Source of the DNA: CAZGXI01 sp964529715
GTDB taxonomy: Bacteria > Chloroflexota > Anaerolineae > Aggregatilineales > Ch27
Reading direction: 5' to 3'
Assembly (NCBI GenBank): GCA_964529715.1
Contig: CAZGXI010000032.1
Location: forward strand, 1 to 57,160
DNA: 57,160 nt
Part shown: piece after piece, positions 23,029 through 30,766 of the stretch
Numbering within the stretch: the first letter of the stretch is position 1
Layout of the letters: the number at the start of each line of letters is the position of its first letter
Notes under the pieces: model-generated
What the model was told of the DNA's origin: nothing
The model's database searches: none
Seen by the model: only the letters and a program-made list of their open reading frames with translations
Translations under genes and position numbers: made by a program

Positions 23029-24795
23029 GTGGCCGTCACTCTGTTCAAGAAAGTGGATTATCCCCTCGACCATCTCATTCAAAGCATTGAGCTTGGAAAC
23101 ATCGGTCTGCCAGACATCCAGCGCCCTTTTGTGTGGGACTCGGCCAAAGTCCGCGACCTGCTGGATTCAATGTACCGGGGGTTTCCCGTTGGCACGTTGT
23201 TGTTCTGGTCTAACGAGCACATGAACGGGATACGCCAAATCGGCACGTCACAGAAACAAACCAAAATACCCAATCTGCTTATCGTAGATGGCCAGCAGCG
23301 TTTGACGGGGTTGTATGCCGTACTCAAGGGACTGCCGGTGCTGACCAAAGATTATCAGGAAACCTACATCCGCATCGCCTTCCGCCCTACCGATGGGCAA
23401 TTCCAGGTTGCGAATGTGGCCCTTGAACGCAGCCCCGAATATATCGCCGACATCTCGGTCTTGTGGGCGAACGGCGGTACATCGTACAGTCACGTCAAGC
23501 GTTTTCTGGAACGGCTGCGTCAAACTCGGAGTGTAGACGATGACGAAGAGCAGCGTATCAGCTTGAGCATTGATCGACTGTTTGACTTGCGCAATTATCC
23601 CTTCACTGCTTTGGAAATTGAATCCACCGTATCCAATGAAGATGTTTCCGACATCTTCGTGCGTATTAACAGCCAGGGAACGGAATTGAACATCCCGGAC
23701 TTCATCCTGACCCTGCTCTCGGTCTTTTGGGATGAAGGACGCAAAGAACTTGAAACGTTCGCCCGTGCAGCTCGGCAAGTACCCGTCGGTAACTGCCCAT
23801 CGCCGTTCAATTACTTTATTCAACCCGCCCCAGATCAACTCCTACGGGTCTCGATTGCAGTAGGCTTCAAACGAGCACGCCTGGAACACGTGTACTCTCT
23901 TTTAAGAGGCAAAGACCTGGAAACCGAACAATTCTCCGATGAGCGCAGAGAGCAGCAGTTTGAAATTCTGAAAGAGGCACAAAGTAAGACGCTAAACCTG
24001 CAAAACTGGCATGACTTTCTTAATGTGCTTCGCGCCGCCGGGTTCCGCAGCGGCAAGATGATCACGTCGCAAACAGCGGTTCTCTATGCCTATGCCATGT
24101 ACCTTATCGGCAAGTATGACTATCAGATCGAACCGTTTGTGCTGCGCACGCTGATTGCACGCTGGTTTTTCATGACCTCACTTACCGGTCGCTATACTGG
24201 TTCGCCTGAAACAGTTATGAGTCAAGACTTGGCCCGGCTACGTGGAATCGACGATGCGACCGGGTTCATTGAGATACTTAATCGCATGGTCGAGGCGGAA
24301 CTCACCAATGACTTCTGGAACATCAATGTGCCCGCTAGTCTAGAAACATCATCGGCGCGCACGCCAGCTCTGTTCGCGTACTATGCTGCGCTCAATCTGC
24401 TTGGCGCGCATGTATTGTTCTCCAATATGAAAGTGTCGGACATGCTCGATCCAACCATCAAAGGGCACCGCAGGTCTATAGAGCGGCACCACTTATTTCC
24501 CAGAGCCTATCTCAAAAAACAGGGCTACACTGAAACACCGCAAATCAATCAAATTGCGAATTATGCGCTCGTGGAATGGGGCGATAACACAAGCATCAAG
24601 GACCGAAAACCGGCGGATTATTTTCCCCAATATGCCAGACGCTTCCCCAGAGAACAGATGCAGAGGATGATGTTCTGGCACGCCTTGCCAGATCGGTGGT
24701 TTAACATGAGGTATGAGGATTTCCTCGCCCAGCGCCGCAAATTGATGGCACAGGTCATCCGCCAGGGCTTTGAAACCCTGAAAGTACCTCACTGA
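23029..24795 (+). CDS. DUF262/HNH protein (GmrSD-like, restriction-related)
   Basis: A 588-residue soluble protein starting at GTG 23029 (ribosome site GGGGG about 8 bases before). The N-terminal DUF262 domain has IQRPFVWDSAKVRDLLDSMY-type motif at about 26-45, FPVGTLLFW, and the nucleotide-site motif VDGQQRLTGL at about 87-96. The C-terminal part has an HNH-like RSIERHHLFPRAYLKK segment. These two parts occur in GmrSD-type modification-dependent restriction enzymes and related anti-phage proteins. It is a stand-alone gene without a methylase. Its GC content (about half) and AT-rich codon choice differ from its neighbours, which suggests horizontal acquisition. Defence is inferred from family, not shown. 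Confidence 0.85.
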   Translation: MAVTLFKKVDYPLDHLIQSIELGNIGLPDIQRPFVWDSAKVRDLLDSMYRGFPVGTLLFWSNEHMNGIRQIGTSQKQTKIPNLLIVDGQQRLTGLYAVLKGLPVLTKDYQETYIRIAFRPTDGQFQVANVALERSPEYIADISVLWANGGTSYSHVKRFLERLRQTRSVDDDEEQRISLSIDRLFDLRNYPFTALEIESTVSNEDVSDIFVRINSQGTELNIPDFILTLLSVFWDEGRKELETFARAARQVPVGNCPSPFNYFIQPAPDQLLRVSIAVGFKRARLEHVYSLLRGKDLETEQFSDERREQQFEILKEAQSKTLNLQNWHDFLNVLRAAGFRSGKMITSQTAVLYAYAMYLIGKYDYQIEPFVLRTLIARWFFMTSLTGRYTGSPETVMSQDLARLRGIDDATGFIEILNRMVEAELTNDFWNINVPASLETSSARTPALFAYYAALNLLGAHVLFSNMKVSDMLDPTIKGHRRSIERHHLFPRAYLKKQGYTETPQINQIANYALVEWGDNTSIKDRKPADYFPQYARRFPREQMQRMMFWHALPDRWFNMRYEDFLAQRRKLMAQVIRQGFETLKVPH

Positions 24796-24822
24796 ACCCA
24801 ACATTCAAAACGCTTTGTTATG

Positions 24823-25011
24823 CCAATGTGCAAGTTTCAAAAACGACCGTCGGCCCCGGTTGCTAGAAGTTCAAACCCCTGGCGAAGGCCACACAGTCCG
24901 CCGAAGCGGACTGAAAATGCAGGTCGAGGCCGAGGCTGGCAGTCCATTTCAGTGGACTTTACATCCGTAGCCGGGGACTTCAGTCCCCGGCGCTGAAAAC
25001 CTGCACATTGG
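24823..25011 (+). repeat. MITE-like composite repeat, copy A (189 bp)
   Basis: Ends are inverted: CCAATGTGCA at 24823-24832 and TGCACATTGG at 25002-25011. Inside are three hairpins: AGTCCGC-CGAA-GCGGACT (24895-24912), AGTCCA/TGGACT (24940-24957) and CCGGGGAC-TTCA-GTCCCCGG (24971-24990). No reading frame of note. Together with the palindrome at 25035 it fills the spacer between the DUF262 gene and the second CNNM gene. Other copies: 28907-29099, 48757-48941, partial 32936-32982. Confidence 0.75.
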
Positions 25012-25034
25012 ATCATACATATAGAAAGGGTCCA

Positions 25035-25065
25035 GTAGCGGCGGCTTCAATCAAGCCGCCGCTAC
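25035..25065. repeat. GTAG...CTAC palindrome (GGCGGC type)
   Basis: Arms GTAGCGGCGGCTT and AAGCCGCCGCTAC are perfect complements around CAATC (31 bases). Same family as 13230, 26502 and 30631. Confidence 0.75.
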
Positions 25066-25140
25066 GCTGTTTAATGTGCAATCCGAATTTGAAACGATAT
25101 GATAAAGTATTGTGGGTGTTTTTAAGGAAGATTGAAACGC

Positions 25141-26505
25141 ATGAACGATCTTCTCGGCCTGCTGCTGGCTGTCGGATTGGTCCTGTTGAACGCCTTCTTC
25201 GTGGCGGCGGAGTTTAGCCTGGTGAGCGTGCGCCGCTCGCGCATTGCCGAACTGGTCGAGGCCGGAGATGCTGCCGCTGCTGTCGTGCAGAAGGCCATTC
25301 AACAGCAGGACCGCTTTATCGCTGCCACGCAGCTCGGCATCACCATTGCCAGCCTGGGCCTCGGCTGGATCGGCGAACCCGCCCTCGGCCACTTGGTCGA
25401 GCCGGTCATTGCGGCGCTCCTGCGCCCGCTGCTGGGCGAGGTGGCCGAAGGCGCCACCCAGACCATCGGCGGCGTGGCGATTGGCAGTGTGATTGCCTTT
25501 GCCCTGATCACCTTTATCCTGGTGGTGGTGGGTGAGCTGATGCCCAAGTCCATCGCGCTGCAAAACCCGGAGCGCACGGCGCTGTGGGTGGCCTATCCCA
25601 CCGCCTGGGCCACCACCCTGTTCCACATCCCGATCCAACTGCTCAACGGGACAGGCAACCTGCTGCTGCGGCTGTTGGGCGTGCAGCCTGCCAGCGGGCA
25701 CGAACTGGTTCATTCGGTCGAAGAACTCAAAATCCTGGTGCGTTCCAGCGCCGAAAGCGGCCTGCTTGCCGGCGGCGAGGACGACATCGTGGAAGCCGTC
25801 TTCGAGATGCGTGAGACGCGCGCCCGCCAGTTGATGGTTCCCCGGTTGGAGATCGTCGCCTTCCGCGCCGACACGCCGCTGGATACCGTGATCGACCAGG
25901 CCTCCGAAACCAGCCTGACCAAGTTCCCCGTTTACGAGGATAACCTGGACCAGGTGATCGGCATTCTACACATCAAGGACCTGATGCGCGTGATGCGCCA
26001 GCAGCCCGAAGCCCTTCTCTCCTTGCGTGACCTGGTCCGCCCGGCGCTGTTCGTCTCCGAAGCGATCACCATCAGCGACCTGCTCCGGCGCTTCCGTCAG
26101 GAGCGGCAGCACCTCGCCATTCTGCTGGACGAATACGGCGGCACGGCGGGGCTGATCACGCTGGAGGACCTGCTGGAAGAATTGGTTGGGGATGTGCAGG
26201 ATGCCTTCGAGCCGACCGAGGCCGCCATCCAGCGATTGCCGGACGGTTCGGCGCTGATCGACGGCCTGACGCCCATTGACGAGGTGAACGAGGCGTTCGG
26301 CCTGGCGTTGGCCAACCCGGACTATGAGACCATCGCTGGTTACGTGCTGGGGCGGCTGGAACGGCTGGCTGAGGTCGGCGACGAGATCGAGGCTGGGCCG
26401 GTGCGGCTGCGCGTGGAAGCCCTGGACGAACTGCGCATCGCCCGCGTGCGGCTGATCCCAGAGCCGCCAGCCGTCAGCAATCAGCCGTCAGAAGAGGAAG
26501 CGTAG
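25141..26505 (+). CDS. CNNM/CorC-family membrane protein with CBS pair (second paralog)
   Basis: A 454-residue paralog of the protein at 17558-18898. It has the classic CNNM start with LNAFFVAAEFSLVSVRRSRI, several membrane segments to about residue 150, a CBS pair (VMVPRLEIVAFR-like LMVPRLEIVAF, KFPVYEDNLDQVIGILHIKDL and LLDEYGGTAGLITLEDLLEELVGD) and a C-terminal CorC domain. The ATG at 25141 is preferred (AAGGAAG 10 bases upstream) over a TTG three codons earlier. The presumed role is divalent-cation homeostasis. The stop codon lies inside the palindrome 26502-26528. Confidence 0.9.
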   Translation: MNDLLGLLLAVGLVLLNAFFVAAEFSLVSVRRSRIAELVEAGDAAAAVVQKAIQQQDRFIAATQLGITIASLGLGWIGEPALGHLVEPVIAALLRPLLGEVAEGATQTIGGVAIGSVIAFALITFILVVVGELMPKSIALQNPERTALWVAYPTAWATTLFHIPIQLLNGTGNLLLRLLGVQPASGHELVHSVEELKILVRSSAESGLLAGGEDDIVEAVFEMRETRARQLMVPRLEIVAFRADTPLDTVIDQASETSLTKFPVYEDNLDQVIGILHIKDLMRVMRQQPEALLSLRDLVRPALFVSEAITISDLLRRFRQERQHLAILLDEYGGTAGLITLEDLLEELVGDVQDAFEPTEAAIQRLPDGSALIDGLTPIDEVNEAFGLALANPDYETIAGYVLGRLERLAEVGDEIEAGPVRLRVEALDELRIARVRLIPEPPAVSNQPSEEEA

Positions 26506-26528
26506 CGTCGGCTTCGAGCCGATGCTGC
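26502..26528. repeat. GTAG-type palindrome overlapping the CNNM stop codon
   Basis: GTAGCGTCGGCTT and the imperfect arm GAGCCGATGCTGC around TC. The TAG stop of the preceding gene is supplied by the repeat's own GTAG end, so the repeat sets the C-terminus. Confidence 0.6.
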
Positions 26529-26612
26529 GACAGCACAGGCTACTCGACGGCTTCCTCAAGATCGGGCATAATCTCGCGTCCTGGTGAAACCTGCCACAAG
26601 GACGGGAAACCC

Positions 26613-27023
26613 ATGTCTCTGAATGACGAGACTCGTCGCCGCCTGATCGCCGCCGCGCAGGACGTCCGCAAACACGCTTATGCTCCTTACTCCAACTACC
26701 GGGTTGGCGCGGCGCTGCTGGCTGCCGACGGGACGATCTTTACCGGCTGCAACGTGGAGAATTCCGGCTACAGCCCGTCGATCTGTGCTGAACGCACGGC
26801 AGTGGTGAAGGCAGTCAGCGAGGGGGTGCGTGTGTTCACCGCTATTGCCGTCGTGACGCCCAACGGGGTGTCGCCGTGCGGCGTATGCCGCCAGGTGCTG
26901 TATGAATTCGCGCCGGACCTGACCGTGATCATGGCGGATGCGTCGGGCAAAGTGCGGGCAGAAATGTCGTTGCGCGACCTGTTGCCGTTGGGCTTCGCGC
27001 CCGACGATTTGGTTGTCGGTTAA
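26613..27023 (+). CDS. cdd: Cytidine deaminase
   Basis: A 136-residue zinc enzyme of pyrimidine salvage, converting cytidine and deoxycytidine to the uridine forms. The zinc site and catalytic glutamate are C58-A-E60 (SICAERTA) and C89-x2-C92 (PCGVCRQ). YAPYSNYRVGAALLA and GCNVENSGY complete the substrate pocket. Length matches the small tetrameric class. A promoter-like TCGACG-17-CATAAT pair precedes it (near 26545-26567). It is followed after 22 bases by a glycosyltransferase gene. Confidence 0.95.
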   Translation: MSLNDETRRRLIAAAQDVRKHAYAPYSNYRVGAALLAADGTIFTGCNVENSGYSPSICAERTAVVKAVSEGVRVFTAIAVVTPNGVSPCGVCRQVLYEFAPDLTVIMADASGKVRAEMSLRDLLPLGFAPDDLVVG

Positions 27024-27045
27024 GCCACGCGGGAGAGAAAGCAAG

Positions 27046-28887
27046 ATGACCTGGGACGCGCGCAGGCATATGCCGCTGCTGTTGGCCGCGCTGTTGCTGA
27101 TCGTTGCCGCCAGTCGGGTGTTGCGGCTGGCCGGGTTGGAACTCAACGCCGACGAGGTGTGGACGGTCTGGCAAACCCTGGGAACACCGCAGCAGATCGT
27201 TCAGTGGACGCCCTACGACTGGGCGCCGCTGTCGTATCTGGTCGTGGGGGCGTGGCGCGGCGTGGCCGGGATGCATCCGATCGTGCTGCGCTACCTGACC
27301 GTGCTGATCTTCCTGCCCGGTTGCGCGTTCACCTATCGGGCTATGCGCCGTCTGGGTGACGGGCGCGCTGCCCTGCTGGCGACCCTGGCTTACGCTGCGC
27401 TGAGCTATCACGTCTTCCTGAGCGTCCATGTGCGCGGCTATGCCTTCGTGATCGCGCTGCTGCCGCTGGCGCTGTGGCTGACATTGCGCTACTTCGCCCG
27501 CCCGACTCTCCGGCGGGCCGTGCCGCTGGCGGTGGTGATGGCGCTGATGATTTACACCTATTCCACCAGCGTGATCGCCCTGGCGATGGTGGCCTTACTG
27601 ACGCTGGTACTGTACGGCAAAGCGGTCTGGCGCTGGATCGTGCCGGGAGTGATGGCTGCGCTGCTGGCCCTGCCGGAGATCGCGGCCAAAGCTGAACTGT
27701 CGATCAGCCGGACGCAGGTGACGCGCCAGTTGGTCACGCCGCCGCTGTTCGAGGGGCTGGCCGATCTCTACCGGGCCTATACAGGCGACCTCTTTTTGCT
27801 GTGGATCGTGTTGGGCGCGGTTGCGGTCGGGCTGATCGTCGCCCGGCAGCGCCCGCTGCGTCCTGCGGCCTGGGCGCTGGCGTTGTGGGTTTTCGGCGGC
27901 CCGCTGTTGATGTACGCCCTGAACCCGGTGTTGGGCTTCTTTTCGCCGCGCTATTCGTGGTGGGTGATGCTGGGCATCGCCTTGGGGGTGGGCCTGGGAC
28001 TCTCTTACCTGCCGCGCGACGGTCGGCAGATGGTCGCGGCCTTGCTGCTGGGCATGATGTTTGTGCCCCTGCCGCTGGACCGCTACGACCTGCTGCCGAA
28101 CCCGCCGATGGCCGACGCCTTCCAATGGCTGCGGGAACGCATCCGCTGGGGCGACGCGGTGGTGGTCGATCCCAACAACCTCGCGTGCGGCGAATCTTAC
28201 GAGTGGGACTACTACACGCGCCTGTTCTTCCCAAACGGGCTGACGTTCGCCACCGATCCAGACGGCTACCGTCGGGTGTGGTACGTGGTGCACGACAGCC
28301 TGCAAGACCCGGCGCTCGATCAGGCCGTGCGGACCGGGCGCCTCCCGCGCGAATTCTTCGGCCCGCCGGAATGCCTGTTCCGGCTCTATGAAGGCCCGCC
28401 GGACGCGGAAGGCATCCTGTTTGAAAACGGGATGCGCTTTCACGGCATGGATGTGCTCGAAAACGGGCAGATGGCGGTCGGCCTGACGGTGCGACGCGAA
28501 GGCGAGCCGGTCCGGGTGCGCCTGTGGTGGTCCGCCGAACAGCCCATCGCGTTCGACTACAGCATTAGCCTGCAACTGTACGGCGCAGGTAGCAACAGCA
28601 TCGGCCTGCCGGGGTCGCTGGGGATGCAGGTGACGCCCGGCGCACTCCTCACGCAGGTGGACGGCCCGCCGCAGGTGACGGATGCGCCGCACGAAACGAG
28701 CCGCTGGGAAACCGGGCGCTACTACCTGGACGAACGGGAACTGACCCTGCCGGCGGCAATGGGGACGGGCACCTATCCGCTGTATCTGGTGGTTTACCAG
28801 TGGTGGGATAACGTCCGCATCCCCGCTCCTGGCGTAGACGGCGACACGCGCCTGCAACTGGAGCCGGTTTACGTGAAGGCGTGGTAG
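27046..28887 (+). CDS. GT-C fold membrane glycosyltransferase (ArnT/PMT-like)
   Basis: A 613-residue integral membrane protein. After the first hydrophobic segment comes ELNADEVWTVWQT with the acidic pair expected on the first extracytoplasmic loop of lipid-linked sugar transferases of the GT39/GT83 type. About ten hydrophobic segments follow to residue 350. The last 220 residues are soluble and probably extracytoplasmic, with beta-rich sequence (VGLTVRREGEPVRVRLWW). It would transfer a polyprenyl-phosphate sugar to a protein, lipid or glycan outside the membrane; the acceptor is unknown. ATG 27046 follows GGGAGAG. It may be cotranscribed with cdd. Confidence 0.8.
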   Translation: MTWDARRHMPLLLAALLLIVAASRVLRLAGLELNADEVWTVWQTLGTPQQIVQWTPYDWAPLSYLVVGAWRGVAGMHPIVLRYLTVLIFLPGCAFTYRAMRRLGDGRAALLATLAYAALSYHVFLSVHVRGYAFVIALLPLALWLTLRYFARPTLRRAVPLAVVMALMIYTYSTSVIALAMVALLTLVLYGKAVWRWIVPGVMAALLALPEIAAKAELSISRTQVTRQLVTPPLFEGLADLYRAYTGDLFLLWIVLGAVAVGLIVARQRPLRPAAWALALWVFGGPLLMYALNPVLGFFSPRYSWWVMLGIALGVGLGLSYLPRDGRQMVAALLLGMMFVPLPLDRYDLLPNPPMADAFQWLRERIRWGDAVVVDPNNLACGESYEWDYYTRLFFPNGLTFATDPDGYRRVWYVVHDSLQDPALDQAVRTGRLPREFFGPPECLFRLYEGPPDAEGILFENGMRFHGMDVLENGQMAVGLTVRREGEPVRVRLWWSAEQPIAFDYSISLQLYGAGSNSIGLPGSLGMQVTPGALLTQVDGPPQVTDAPHETSRWETGRYYLDERELTLPAAMGTGTYPLYLVVYQWWDNVRIPAPGVDGDTRLQLEPVYVKAW

Positions 28888-28906
28888 CGAAAAGCCGTCA
28901 GCGGAC

Positions 28907-29099
28907 GCAAGGTACAGGTGTTGAGCGCCGGGGACTCTAGTCCTCGGTGACGGATGTAAAGGCCACTTCAGTGGACTGACATTGCCGTCTTGACCCGCTT
29001 TTTTCGTCTGCTGCGGCGGACTGTGTGGACTTCGCCGAGGGTTTTGAAGCTCTGGCGACCGGGGCAAACACGGTTGTTTTTCTGAAATTTGCACATTGG
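28907..29099 (-). repeat. MITE-like composite repeat, copy C (193 bp, inverted orientation)
   Basis: Reverse complement of the element at 24823: begins at TGCACATTGG (29090-29099), contains the block matching GGTCGCCAG...GCTTCAAAACCC, and carries degraded versions of all three hairpins, including CCGAGGAC-TAGA-GTCCCCGG. Its far end (28907-28919) is diverged. It fills the spacer between the glycosyltransferase and peptidase genes. Confidence 0.7.
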
Positions 29100-29126
29100 C
29101 TTTGCCGCCAGCCGCTGTCCAATTTT

Positions 29127-29154
29127 TTGCCAGGGCTGCGTCCGGCGCTACAAT
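29127..29154 (+). promoter_or_regulatory. Promoter of the M28 peptidase gene (leaderless arrangement)
   Basis: TTGCCA (29127-29132), 16-base spacer, TACAAT (29149-29154). The predicted start is 29161 and the ATG is 29162, with no ribosome binding site between, so the mRNA is probably leaderless. Confidence 0.6.
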
Positions 29155-29161
29155 ACCTGCC

Positions 29162-30616
29162 ATGCGCAGACGACGTTGGAAACCCATTGCCCGCCCATAC
29201 TATCCGCAGCCGCGCCGCCGCCGACCTTTGGGTTGGCTATTGTTGCCCCTGGCCGTGCCGACCTTGTTGCTGCTCGCCAGCGCGCTGGCCTGCAACATCA
29301 GCGCGCCGCCGCCGCCGACCATCCCGGCCCGCCTGCCCACCAGCACACCGCAGGCCACCATCGGCATCAGCACGCTCGTGCCGCTGGCGTTACCCGCCGG
29401 GGTGCAGGCCGAAGCGCCCGCCGATCCCGGCGTCGAGGCGTTGTTGCGTCAGGTCGATACCGATCAACTGATGCTGCATGTTGCCACGCTGCAAGGCTTC
29501 GAGACGCGGCATGTCAACTCAACCCAGACCAGCAGCACGCGCGGCATCGGCGCGGCGCGACAGTACATCCACGATATGCTGCTGTCCTATAACGACCGCT
29601 CCCAGGGCCGCCTGACCGTGTGGGAGCACCCGTTTACCCTGACCTGGGGGGAGATGGAGACACTCCAGCATAACGAGGTCGCCATCTTACAGGGTATGGC
29701 CCAGGGCGCGGGCGTGATCGTTGTGGGCGCACACTACGACAGCATTACCACCGACTGGACCAATGGCGAGGTGTACGCCCCCGGCGCCAACGACAACGGC
29801 AGCGGCGTGGCGGCGCTGTTGGAACTGGCGCGCATCATGACGCCGTTGCCGCACCGCGCCACGATCATCTTCGTGGCCTTTTCCGCCGAGGAGACGGGCC
29901 GCCAGGGCAGCATCCGCTTTGTGGATGAGTGGGTGCGGACCAACTTCGGCGATCAACTGCGCGCTTTTATTTCGCTGGACATCATCGGTGGTGTAACCGG
30001 CACCAACGGCGAGATCAACGACAGTCAGGTGCGCCTCTATTCCGCCGAGCCGAACGATTCCCCCTCGCGGCAGTTGGGCCGCGCCGTGAACCTGATTGCC
30101 AGCACCTATGTGCCCGATCTCCAGGTGGTGATCGAGCCGAGCCTGGACCGCCAGGGACGCTGGGGCGACCACGAGTCCTTCAGCAGCCAGGGCTATGCGG
30201 CGATCCGGCTGGTGCAGGCGGTGGAAGATCGCAATCGCAACCACAACGCCCAGGATACCATCGACGGCGTCTCCCCACCGTACCTGACGAACGTTACTCG
30301 CGTGGCGCTCTCGGCGCTGGCCGTGCTAGCCGACGGCCTGCCTTCGCCGACCAATATCACGCTGCGGACCGACTCGGCCAACCCAGACAGCACCACGCTG
30401 GTCTGGTCGCCGGTCGAGGGGGCAGCAGGCTACGTGATCGCGCTGCGGCAGCCGGGCGCGCTGACGTTCAACCAGGTGCTCACGGTGGAAGGCGTGAATT
30501 CCCTGACGTGGAGCGGCTTCACCCCGGCGCGGTTTGAGGCCGTCGCCATCGCCGCCATCGATTCGTCGGGGCGCTGGGGCGCGTTCAGCCGGGAATATGC
30601 CATCGCATCACAGTAA
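29162..30616 (+). CDS. M28-family zinc aminopeptidase, lipoprotein, with C-terminal FnIII-like domain
   Basis: A 484-residue exported metallopeptidase. An Arg-rich start and hydrophobic helix end in SALAC, a lipobox with C44. The M28 domain (about 95-390) has H191 in VVGAHYDSI, D211 in GANDNGSGVAALLE, the catalytic and ligand pair E243-E244 in AFSAEETGRQGS, and GDHESFSSQGY with the last histidine, together binding two zinc ions. The final 90 residues form a fibronectin-III-like beta domain. Likely role: cleavage of peptides at the cell surface. The ATG at 29162 is fixed by the promoter placement. Confidence 0.9.
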   Translation: MRRRRWKPIARPYYPQPRRRRPLGWLLLPLAVPTLLLLASALACNISAPPPPTIPARLPTSTPQATIGISTLVPLALPAGVQAEAPADPGVEALLRQVDTDQLMLHVATLQGFETRHVNSTQTSSTRGIGAARQYIHDMLLSYNDRSQGRLTVWEHPFTLTWGEMETLQHNEVAILQGMAQGAGVIVVGAHYDSITTDWTNGEVYAPGANDNGSGVAALLELARIMTPLPHRATIIFVAFSAEETGRQGSIRFVDEWVRTNFGDQLRAFISLDIIGGVTGTNGEINDSQVRLYSAEPNDSPSRQLGRAVNLIASTYVPDLQVVIEPSLDRQGRWGDHESFSSQGYAAIRLVQAVEDRNRNHNAQDTIDGVSPPYLTNVTRVALSALAVLADGLPSPTNITLRTDSANPDSTTLVWSPVEGAAGYVIALRQPGALTFNQVLTVEGVNSLTWSGFTPARFEAVAIAAIDSSGRWGAFSREYAIASQ

Positions 30617-30630
30617 GGGTGCGTCGAAGG

Positions 30631-30657
30631 GTGGCGGCGGCTTCAAGCCGCCGCTAC
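30631..30657. repeat. GTAG...CTAC palindrome (GGCGGC type)
   Basis: GTGGCGGCGGCTT and AAGCCGCCGCTAC, 27 bases, perfect except for one position in the left arm. It lies between convergent genes and could act as a bidirectional terminator structure, though no T run follows. Confidence 0.7.
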
Positions 30658-30766
30658 GACGGTGTTTCGCGTGTTATTTCCGTCGCCTCGCTCGTTCCCG
30701 TTTTTCCTTCGCAATTCTCAATCCCACTCCGGCCCGCTTTTCGCTTGCCGCTTTGACGCCTGCCGC

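Noticed and set aside
24823..25011. tRNA or other known RNA gene in the hairpin-rich spacer
   Set aside because: No cloverleaf, T-loop GGTTCRA or anticodon arm; the hairpins recur as dispersed repeats.
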